A DNA stretch of 6,103 nt from Bacteroidales bacterium GP4 (lineage in GTDB: Bacteria > Bacteroidota > Bacteroidia > Bacteroidales > Muribaculaceae). Positions 1 through 5,468 of this stretch are shown here, piece after piece. A model generated the notes under the pieces. That model was not told the origin of the DNA, ran no database searches, and saw only the letters and a list, made by a program, of their open reading frames with translations. Position 1 is the first letter of the stretch. Each line of letters begins with the position of its first letter. The position numbers were made by a program, and so were the translations under genes. The stretch is taken from contig DAAL01000016.1 of the NCBI GenBank assembly GCA_001701065.1, positions 1 through 6,103 of the forward strand, in the 5' to 3' direction.

Positions 1-1
1 A

Positions 2-337
2 ATATCTTATATAACAAAAATAAATGTTCGCCCCGCCGATGTTGACCCTGCAGTAAAACAGTACATCAACTTCAACGCCGACAGCTCATTTGTCGTTGTC
101 ACTAACTGCAACACAATAGGCGGCACATATGTCGTAAACGGCGACTCGATAAAACTTGGCGACGGACCCGCTACCGAAATGGCTTGCGAAAACATGCAGG
201 TTGAGGACCTTATCAAGCAAGTTATCCCTGAAGTCAACACTCTTGACTTTGAGAACGACTCAATCGTAAGACTCAACACTTCATCAAGCAAGTACATTGT
301 TCTCCGCAAGGCAGCAATTGAACAAAAAGCTAAATAA
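2..337 (+). CDS. META-domain (HslJ-like) protein, 3' part
   Basis: This open frame enters from the left edge and stops at TAA 335-337, leaving 111 codons with no start in view. It fits the C-terminal part of a META/HslJ domain (DUF306). Around fragment residues 34-43 it reads TNCNTIGGTY, matching the family's GCN...G.Y turn. Around residues 56-62 it reads PATEMAC, matching the family's T.MAC motif. An acidic helix (VEDLIKQVIPEV) and the closing strands DSIVRL and SSKYIVLRKA follow, as expected. META proteins are usually small envelope or secreted proteins, in some species linked to heat shock or novobiocin tolerance; their biochemical activity is unclear. The N-terminus, where a signal peptide or lipobox would sit, is outside the window, so location cannot be judged. 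A strong terminator follows 26 bases after the stop, so this gene ends its transcript. The family call is fairly secure; the role is not. Confidence 0.8.
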   Translation: MSYITKINVRPADVDPAVKQYINFNADSSFVVVTNCNTIGGTYVVNGDSIKLGDGPATEMACENMQVEDLIKQVIPEVNTLDFENDSIVRLNTSSSKYIVLRKAAIEQKAK

Positions 338-363
338 CGAAGCGAGTAAAACGACTCAATATC

Positions 364-397
364 ATCAGCCCGGCATCCAGTCGGGCTGATTTTTTTT
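364..397 (+). terminator. Intrinsic terminator after the META-domain gene
   Basis: A 9-bp perfect stem, ATCAGCCCG (364-372) pairing with CGGGCTGAT (382-390), encloses a 9-base loop and runs directly into eight T residues (390-397). It lies 26 bases after the META-domain stop codon. It separates that gene from the downstream GTPase gene, which therefore probably has its own promoter. Confidence 0.9.
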
Positions 398-426
398 CAC
401 ACTTAATAGAATATTTTGTAATTTAG
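395..426 (+). promoter_or_regulatory. Possible Bacteroidota-type promoter for the COG0523 GTPase gene
   Basis: TAATTTAG at 419-426 matches the Bacteroidota -7 consensus TAnnTTTG at all but one fixed position. The T-rich TTTC at 395-398, within the terminator T-tract, sits 20 bases upstream, where the -33 TTTG box is expected. Transcription would start near 433 and leave a leader of about 44 bases. An overlapping TATTTTG (412-418) is one base short of the consensus. The assignment rests on spacing and partial matches only. I see no convincing Zur-type palindrome here, although COG0523 genes are often zinc-regulated. An AAAGGA stretch (468-473) precedes the ATG, very close to it. Confidence 0.35.
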
Positions 427-476
427 CACCCTGATTTCAACACATAGCCGAAAAGGCACTAAAAGACAAAGGACCT

Positions 477-1709
477 ATGAGTAAAAAAGAAATTCCGGTA
501 CTGTTATTGACAGGCTATCTGGGCAGCGGCAAGACTACCCTGCTCAACCACATATTGTCCAACAAAAAGGGAATCCGTTTCGCTGTGATTGTCAACGACC
601 TCGGCGAAGTGAACATCGACGCGTCGCTCATCCAGAAAGGGGGTATCGTGGGACAGGACGACAGCAATCCTGACCTCGTAGCGCTCCAGAACGGCTGTAT
701 ATGCTGCACACTTAAGATGGACCTGATTACACAGATAGCCGACATAGCCGCCACAGGCAAGTTTGACTACATCGTAATCGAGGCAAGCGGCATATGCGAA
801 CCGGCACCCATAGCCCAAACCATCTGCACCATCCCTTCGATGGAGGAATACTACAACCGCGGAGCCGTGCCGCGGCTTGACTGCATAGTGACCGTGGTGG
901 ACGCGCTAAGAATGAAAGACGAATTCAACTGCGGCGAAAACCTTACCCGCACCGGCATCGACGAAGAAGACATCGAAAACTTGATAATCGAGCAGATAGA
1001 GTTCTGCAACATAATCCTGCTTAATAAAATCTCGGAAGTGACTCACGAAGAAGCCGGACGGATACGCGCCATAATACGTGCCATTCAGCCCAAAGCCGAG
1101 ATTATCGAAACCGACTATGCCAATGTGGATATAGCCGAACTAATCGACACCCACGACTTCGACTTTGAGAAAGTGGCTACATCGGCGGCTTGGATTCAGG
1201 AACTGGAGCATCACAATGACGACGAGGACGAGGATGACGACGACCACCACCATCACCACCACCATGAACATGATGGGCACCACGGGCATGAACATGAGCA
1301 TCACCACCACCATCATCACGACGAGGGCGAAGCGGAAGAATACGGCATACAGACATTTGTCTACTACCGCCGTCCGGCATTCGACCTAAACAAGTTTGAC
1401 CGTTTCATCGCGACGCAATTCCCCAAAAACATCATCCGCACCAAAGGAGTGCTCTATTTCAGCCACAACCGTGACATGTCATTCCTCTTCGAGCAGGCAG
1501 GTTCACAGAAAAAGCTGACACAGGCAGGGTTGTGGTTTGCGACAGCTTCCGATGAGGAATTGGAACAACTCATGGCTACGGAGCCGGGACTTGCCAAGGA
1601 CTGGGATCCAGTCTATGGCGACCGCATGATTAAATTAGTCATAATCGGGCAGAATCTCGACCGCAAAGCCATCGAAGCCTCACTTGACAGCTGCCTCGCC
1701 CACCGCTAA
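477..1709 (+). CDS. CobW/COG0523 family G3E GTPase, probable metal (zinc) chaperone
   Basis: This 410-residue protein has the full COG0523 layout. The Walker A motif is GYLGSGKT (residues 13-20). The switch region is VNDLGEVNID (39-48). The metal-binding CxCC motif is GCICC, with C74, C76 and C77. The Walker B-type segment is IVIEASG with E102. A CobW C-terminal domain (about 290-408) ends in GDRMIKLVIIG. The family hydrolyses GTP to deliver metal, most often zinc but sometimes cobalt, iron or nitrile-hydratase metal, to client proteins in the cytoplasm. Between the two domains lies a linker with nine acidic residues (248-256) followed by 19 histidines within residues 257-281, a likely metal buffer. 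The guanine-recognition motif reads NKIS (183-186) instead of the usual NKxD. No cobalamin genes are nearby, so a role in zinc homeostasis is likelier than in B12 synthesis, but this is inference. The ATG at 477 places Walker A at the usual distance from the N-terminus. The gene is isolated: a terminator lies upstream and a convergent gene downstream. Confidence 0.93.
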   Translation: MSKKEIPVLLLTGYLGSGKTTLLNHILSNKKGIRFAVIVNDLGEVNIDASLIQKGGIVGQDDSNPDLVALQNGCICCTLKMDLITQIADIAATGKFDYIVIEASGICEPAPIAQTICTIPSMEEYYNRGAVPRLDCIVTVVDALRMKDEFNCGENLTRTGIDEEDIENLIIEQIEFCNIILLNKISEVTHEEAGRIRAIIRAIQPKAEIIETDYANVDIAELIDTHDFDFEKVATSAAWIQELEHHNDDEDEDDDDHHHHHHHEHDGHHGHEHEHHHHHHHDEGEAEEYGIQTFVYYRRPAFDLNKFDRFIATQFPKNIIRTKGVLYFSHNRDMSFLFEQAGSQKKLTQAGLWFATASDEELEQLMATEPGLAKDWDPVYGDRMIKLVIIGQNLDRKAIEASLDSCLAHR

Positions 1710-1719
1710 CCGTGCGTCC

Positions 1720-1733
1720 CCCTCTTGGGAGGG
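1720..1733. terminator. Weak hairpin between convergent genes
   Basis: CCCTC (1720-1724) can pair with GAGGG (1729-1733) around a 4-base loop in the 27-base gap between the GTPase stop and the SPFH-gene stop. It is GC-rich and well placed for a shared bidirectional terminator. However, the stem is only 5 bp and no T-tract follows on either strand, so termination here is a guess. Confidence 0.2.
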
Positions 1734-1736
1734 ATG

Positions 1737-2723
1737 TTACTTGGCGTTGAACAAGCTCTTTATCGAGCCGAGCGACGACAGCACCGATGATGCTTCGTAG
1801 GGAAGAAACACAGTCTTAGTATCCTTGCCGGAAGTCATATCCTTAAGGGTCTCGATGTACTTCATGGCGAGCATGTAAGTAGCGGGATTGGTGTTGGACG
1901 CTGCAACAGCCTCAGCCACACGCTTTATCGCTTCGGCTTCAGCCTGAGCGTTGAGTATTATTGCCTGCGCTTCACCCTCGGCACGGAGAATCTCGGCGCG
2001 CTTCGTAGCCTCGGCTTGGTTTATCTTGGATGCCTTTTCGCCTTCCGACTTAAGAATCAACGACTGCTTTTCGCCCTCGGCGTTAAGGATTTCGGCACGA
2101 CGGTTACGTTCAGCCTGCATCTGCTTTTCCATCGCCACTCTCACGCTTTCGGGAGGGGTGATGTCCTGAAGTTCCACGCGGTTCACCTTCACGCCCCACT
2201 TATTGGTAGCGTCGTCAAGTATCGCCTGTAGTTTGGAATTGATGGTGTCTCGTGATGTCAATGTCTCGTCAAGCTCCAGTTCACCTATCACATTTCTAAG
2301 TGAGGTCTGTGTGAGCTTTTCTATCGCATTGGGGAGATTGTCAATCTCGTACACCGCTTTCTTGGGGTCGGTAATCTGAAAATAGATAAGGGCATTGATT
2401 TCAGTGGTGACATTATCACGGGTAATCACCTGTTGCGAAGGGAAGTCGTACACTTGTTCGCGCAGATCAATGACATTGGTCGCGGTCATGCGCACCACAG
2501 TCCTGCCGCCCACTGAGTTTTCTATTCGGCGCGTGTAGATGGTCTTGGGACGGTCCACAAAGGGGATTATGAAATTAAGACCGGGCGATAATACACTGTG
2601 GAAACGTCCGAGACGCTCTATCACACGTGTTTCCGACTGCGGTACCACTTTTACGCCTGCCGAAATAATCACTATGGCAAGCAGCACGACAGCCACAGCC
2701 AGAATAATTGAAGTTGTAGTCAT
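1737..2723 (-). CDS. qmcA: SPFH/Band 7 (stomatin, QmcA-like) membrane protein
   Basis: This 328-residue protein has one N-terminal membrane segment (about residues 5-23), then a Band 7/SPFH domain (about 26-200). Hallmarks are VVPQSETRVIERLGRF (26-41), LSPGLNFIIPF (45-55), REQVYDFPSQQVITRDN (88-104) and NKWGVKVNRVELQDITPP (174-191). An Ala/Glu-rich coiled coil follows, built of 11-residue units (210-275), and then a conserved tail FLPYEASSVLSSLGSI (306-321). SPFH proteins oligomerise into large membrane-bound cages or microdomains; E. coli QmcA is the closest well-known relative. Recalled against QmcA (about 305 residues), this protein has about 20 extra residues around positions 65-85, before the REQV segment. 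Its gene starts 26 bases after the NfeD stop codon on the same strand, so the two form an operon, as is common for this pair. No Shine-Dalgarno is visible; an A8 run (2731-2738 on the minus strand) lies just before the ATG. The family is certain; the exact orthology and symbol are less so. Confidence 0.92.
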   Translation of the reverse strand: MTTTSIILAVAVVLLAIVIISAGVKVVPQSETRVIERLGRFHSVLSPGLNFIIPFVDRPKTIYTRRIENSVGGRTVVRMTATNVIDLREQVYDFPSQQVITRDNVTTEINALIYFQITDPKKAVYEIDNLPNAIEKLTQTSLRNVIGELELDETLTSRDTINSKLQAILDDATNKWGVKVNRVELQDITPPESVRVAMEKQMQAERNRRAEILNAEGEKQSLILKSEGEKASKINQAEATKRAEILRAEGEAQAIILNAQAEAEAIKRVAEAVAASNTNPATYMLAMKYIETLKDMTSGKDTKTVFLPYEASSVLSSLGSIKSLFNAK

Positions 2724-2749
2724 AACATTATTTTTTTTGAGGGTATTTC

Positions 2750-3202
2750 TTATCGTTTGATTCGTTCCACAGTGAGGATGATGCTGTCATAGCCGTTCAC
2801 CACCACCTCTTCACCGTGTTTTATAGTGTCAGGCACACCGGGGGCTTTCACTTGCCAGCAGTCACCGTCGATTCTCGCTCTGCCCAGTTCGCCCGGCTTT
2901 ATCTCGTTGACCACAGTCGCGCGCCGTCCTAAAAGAGCGTCCATTCCTGTGCGGAAATCACGACCTTCCTTCGCAGCTGATTCTTCATGCCAACGCTTGA
3001 ACCAAAGCATCATAACCAGATAAGCAATCACCGATGTTACTGCCAACACGATAATCTGCCACGCAAGGTCCACGCCAAACAATGACGCGATCAAAGCTCC
3101 GGCACATCCCACGGCAAGGCAAAGAGTCCACACCATCTGCGAAAGCACTTCCACTATCACAAGCACTGCGGCTACTATTATCCACACTATCCAAATTTCC
3201 AT
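2750..3202 (-). CDS. NfeD family membrane protein (short type, no protease domain)
   Basis: This 150-residue protein has three hydrophobic segments (about residues 3-20, 24-42 and 46-68), a charged stretch (69-87), then a small beta-rich domain (about 88-148) typical of the NfeD C-terminal OB fold. That domain includes MDALLGRRATVVNEI (87-101), GRARIDGDCWQVKAP (107-121) and HGEEVVVNGYDSIILTVERI (129-148). Long NfeD proteins carry a ClpP-like serine protease in front; this one is the short type without it, comparable to E. coli YbbJ next to QmcA. NfeD partners are thought to bind or organise SPFH proteins in the membrane, with the OB-fold domain in the cytoplasm. It is the first gene of the two-gene operon, with its own recognisable promoter about 20 bases from the start codon. 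The ATG at 3202 is supported by the promoter position and by the first membrane segment beginning right after it. Confidence 0.9.
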   Translation of the reverse strand: MEIWIVWIIVAAVLVIVEVLSQMVWTLCLAVGCAGALIASLFGVDLAWQIIVLAVTSVIAYLVMMLWFKRWHEESAAKEGRDFRTGMDALLGRRATVVNEIKPGELGRARIDGDCWQVKAPGVPDTIKHGEEVVVNGYDSIILTVERIKR

Positions 3203-3227
3203 ATCTGCATTAGATTTTAATTTTATG

Positions 3228-3259
3228 CAAATATACCTTTTTCACTTAACTTTTCCAAC
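3228..3259 (-). promoter_or_regulatory. Bacteroidota-type promoter for the nfeD-SPFH operon
   Basis: Read on the minus strand, TATATTTG (3235 down to 3228) matches the Bacteroidota -7 consensus TAnnTTTG exactly. A GTTG (3259 down to 3256) matching three of four bases of the -33 box TTTG lies 20 bases upstream. Transcription would start near 3221, giving a leader of roughly 19 bases before the ATG ending at 3200. Box match, spacing and position all agree, which also supports a Bacteroidota host. Confidence 0.75.
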
Positions 3260-3300
3260 AATTCACCGCCATTTTCTTTGAACGAAGGATTATTGCAGCC

Positions 3301-3466
3301 ATGTCACCTCGCCGAGGTTCCATATATGACGTTGGACGACACCGGAGGTGTCGATTTTTGCTTAACCCTATGCGACCGTAGGGAGCTTAGGGAAGATAAA
3401 CGATACTCTCCCTCAATATGGAGCTTCGGAGATGCGGACACTGATTTCAGCGAGAAAATGAGGGAG
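3301..3466. repeat. Palindrome cluster, possible interspersed intergenic repeat
   Basis: This non-coding stretch between the NfeD promoter and the GH2 gene carries several inverted repeats in close succession. They are ACCTC/GAGGT (3306-3310 with 3314-3318), CGACACC/GGTGTCG (3337-3343 with 3347-3353), CCCTATG/CCGTAGGG-type arms (3366-3372 with 3377-3383, one G-U pair), and an 8-bp pair CTCCCTCA/TGAGGGAG (3408-3415 with 3459-3466). A direct repeat TAGGGA occurs at 3379-3384 and 3388-3393. The last inverted arm lies inside the 3' end of the GH2 gene. Such density suggests a small repetitive element of the REP/BIME or MITE kind, or a structured RNA, but only one copy is in the window, so the repetitive nature is inferred. 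A short + strand reading frame across it (3278-3487) shows no recognisable features and is not called as a gene. Confidence 0.4.
3337..3359 (+). terminator. Terminator-like hairpin on the + strand
   Basis: A 7-bp perfect stem CGACACC/GGTGTCG with a 3-base GGA loop is followed by ATTTTTG on the + strand, giving five T residues (3355-3359). It has the form of an intrinsic terminator, yet no + strand gene precedes it; the neighbouring genes run on the minus strand, where the hairpin lacks a T-tract. It may stop read-through or antisense transcription, end a small RNA, or simply be one arm pair of the palindrome cluster. Confidence 0.3.
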
Positions 3467-5468
3467 CATCGGTTCGATAGAGGGTAAAGGTGTCAGTTGC
3501 GGTGTCATTAGTGACGGTGATGCGATTCTCGCCCGGCGACAATGGAACAGAATCCCACGTTATCACGCACACTTCGTCAGGACTCTTAACGCCGTAACTC
3601 TTCCCGTTGACAGTAAGCTCCGCAGCACCGCAATTACTGAACACCTGCAGCTCTATAGCCGGCAGTGACCTGTGGTCGTTACGTTTCGATGCTATATAAA
3701 GGAACTTGTCATCCTTGTTCCAATTGGCTTTATAAAAGTAGTAAGCATCCTTTTTAACCTTTCGGTCATAGGTCACAAGCCCCTTGTCGTTACGTCCAAA
3801 CGTGTCGCCTTCCCTACGTCCGGCGGCTCCGAAGTCAAACATACACCAAATGAAATTACACCACAACCACTGACGCTCCTGAAGCTGCCGCCAATTCTCT
3901 ATGTGGTAATAAGTCTGCCAATTCTCAGGATGCCACTGACCCCACGGTTCAGGATGCACAAGCGAATCGCTTTGCTGCCACACACTTGCCCCGGCACCGT
4001 ATTCACTGATGCCGATAGACCGCTCGGGATGCGCCTGGTGTTCACGGTCAAGCCACCGCCCCATCTCCGCAGGCTCATCGCCATACCATCCGAAATAGCG
4101 GTTGAAGGCTATAAAATCGGTAGTTCCGTTGAACTTGTCGTCCTGATTGCTTGCGCCAGTCACATGTCGGGACGGGTCAATCGACTTGGCAAGCTCCACA
4201 AGCTCTGTAACCATAGGGTTCGGATCGTCCATCCATCCGCCGTTAATCTCGTTAAACAGTCCCCAAAACGGGATAGACGCATGGTTATAATTCTGATAGA
4301 CAAGCTCTTTAAGCTGCTGCCGAAGATTTTCCTCATAATCAGGATTCGCTACATAGATGTTGACAAACGGAATCTCGCTCCATGCAATTATGCCAAGGCT
4401 GTCCATCTTGTGATGAAGGTATTTGGCATGAGGGTAATGGGACAGGCGCATGGCATTGCATCCCATCTCCTTTACGATTTCGAGATCTTCATCAAAATCA
4501 CTGTTGCGGTAAGCCGAAGCACGTTCCGCTCTATCCTGATGCATGTTGGCACCGTTAAGGCGGTAAGGCTCACCGTTCAAGAAAAATCCCTTGTCAGGGT
4601 CAACCTTTATCGACCTCAGCCCAATCTTCTCCTCGCGGCTGTCAAGCAGTGTGTCGCCATGCCGCAATGTAGCCTGCACAGTGTAAAGATGAGGGTCCTT
4701 GACTCCTTGCCACAACCGTGGCGATTTTATAGTAAACCGGCATTCGGCATGGGGCTGCGCATCCGACAGCTTCACCTTCTTGTCAGCTATTATGCGGTCG
4801 CCATCCCTCACCGCCACGTCGAGCGTGCATCCGTCAAGCGATTCATTTTTCTGCGAAAGATGCACCTTAACGTCTATATCAGCCGAAGATTTACTCACAT
4901 TATTCTGCGACACCAAGACACCGGGCGATGCATAGAACGCCGGATTTATGCACCGATCGTCAGTGACAAGCAATTCCACTCCGCGGTAAAGACCGCCGTA
5001 AGTGTTAAAGTCGCCGCATATGGGGGCGATGTCCATAGTCTGCGCATTGCTGACCCTGATGTTCAATTCATGCTCCTTGCCCGGCTCGATAAAATCAGTG
5101 AGTTCATACACGAAAGCCGTATAGCCACCTTTATGCTGCCCCACAAATTTCTTATCCACATACACATCAGCCACAGTCTGCGCCGCATTGACTTTCAGAA
5201 ACACACGCTTGCCGGCATACTCCTCCGGCAACTTGATCTTCTTGGAGTAGCAATTCATGCCACGGTAATAGTCAGTGTCGCCAAACATGGCATCGGCTGC
5301 GTTCCATGTGTGCGGAAGGTCAACCGCCGCGCCGTTTTGAAGCGACGATTCCCAACCTTTGCCGATTTTCCATCCCCGGTTAAGAGGAACGACATCCATG
5401 GACATAACATCGTAGCTTCCAAATACAGCGACAACCGCAGTAGCCGCTAATGCAAATAACTTTCTCAT
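3447..5468 (-). CDS. Secreted glycoside hydrolase family 2 enzyme (beta-galactosidase or beta-glucuronidase type)
   Basis: This complete 673-residue protein begins with a signal-peptide-like N-terminus (basic MRK, hydrophobic 4-16, no lipobox), suggesting export to the periplasm or beyond. Domains in order are the GH2 sugar-binding sandwich (about 25-170, with LPHTWNAADA and GGLYRGVELLV), the Ig-like domain (about 175-286), and the TIM barrel (about 288-583, with RLNGANMHQDRA and GCNAMRLSHYPH). A DUF4982-like C-terminal sandwich follows (about 590-662, with VFSNCGAAELTVNGKSYG). The expected general acid/base is E407 in WGLFNEI, and the nucleophile is E489 in ISEYGAG, 82 residues apart as usual for GH2. 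N560-D-K562 matches the NxK motif used to flag glucuronidases but also appears, as I recall, in Bacteroidales GH2s annotated as beta-galactosidases, so substrate is open. The start overlaps the upstream GH2 stop as ATGA, indicating translational coupling within one operon. At 673 residues it is compact next to LacZ (about 1020). The last codons fall inside the palindrome cluster downstream. Confidence 0.93.
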   Translation of the reverse strand: MRKLFALAATAVVAVFGSYDVMSMDVVPLNRGWKIGKGWESSLQNGAAVDLPHTWNAADAMFGDTDYYRGMNCYSKKIKLPEEYAGKRVFLKVNAAQTVADVYVDKKFVGQHKGGYTAFVYELTDFIEPGKEHELNIRVSNAQTMDIAPICGDFNTYGGLYRGVELLVTDDRCINPAFYASPGVLVSQNNVSKSSADIDVKVHLSQKNESLDGCTLDVAVRDGDRIIADKKVKLSDAQPHAECRFTIKSPRLWQGVKDPHLYTVQATLRHGDTLLDSREEKIGLRSIKVDPDKGFFLNGEPYRLNGANMHQDRAERASAYRNSDFDEDLEIVKEMGCNAMRLSHYPHAKYLHHKMDSLGIIAWSEIPFVNIYVANPDYEENLRQQLKELVYQNYNHASIPFWGLFNEINGGWMDDPNPMVTELVELAKSIDPSRHVTGASNQDDKFNGTTDFIAFNRYFGWYGDEPAEMGRWLDREHQAHPERSIGISEYGAGASVWQQSDSLVHPEPWGQWHPENWQTYYHIENWRQLQERQWLWCNFIWCMFDFGAAGRREGDTFGRNDKGLVTYDRKVKKDAYYFYKANWNKDDKFLYIASKRNDHRSLPAIELQVFSNCGAAELTVNGKSYGVKSPDEVCVITWDSVPLSPGENRITVTNDTATDTFTLYRTDAPSFSR

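Noticed and set aside
7..309. Minus-strand frame of 100 codons at the left edge
   Set aside because: It lies opposite the META-domain coding frame, which has family motifs and a terminator placed after its stop.
1165..1389. Short frames on both strands over the His/Asp-rich linker
   Set aside because: They are low-complexity shadows of the triplet-rich coding sequence of the GTPase gene.
2731..2738. A8/T8 run before the SPFH gene as a terminator or phase-variable tract
   Set aside because: No hairpin precedes it on either strand, and it lies in a 26-base operon spacer; an AT-rich leader is normal for Bacteroidota translation starts.
3278..3487. 69-codon + strand frame in the palindrome cluster
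   Set aside because: It crosses several inverted repeats, overlaps the GH2 3' end, has no ribosome site or promoter I can defend, and resembles no known protein.
3672..5450. Long + strand open frame (592 codons) opposite the complete GH2 gene
   Set aside because: It is antisense to a gene with clear GH2 catalytic motifs, has no recognisable domain and no promoter, and its composition follows the codon pattern of the opposite strand.
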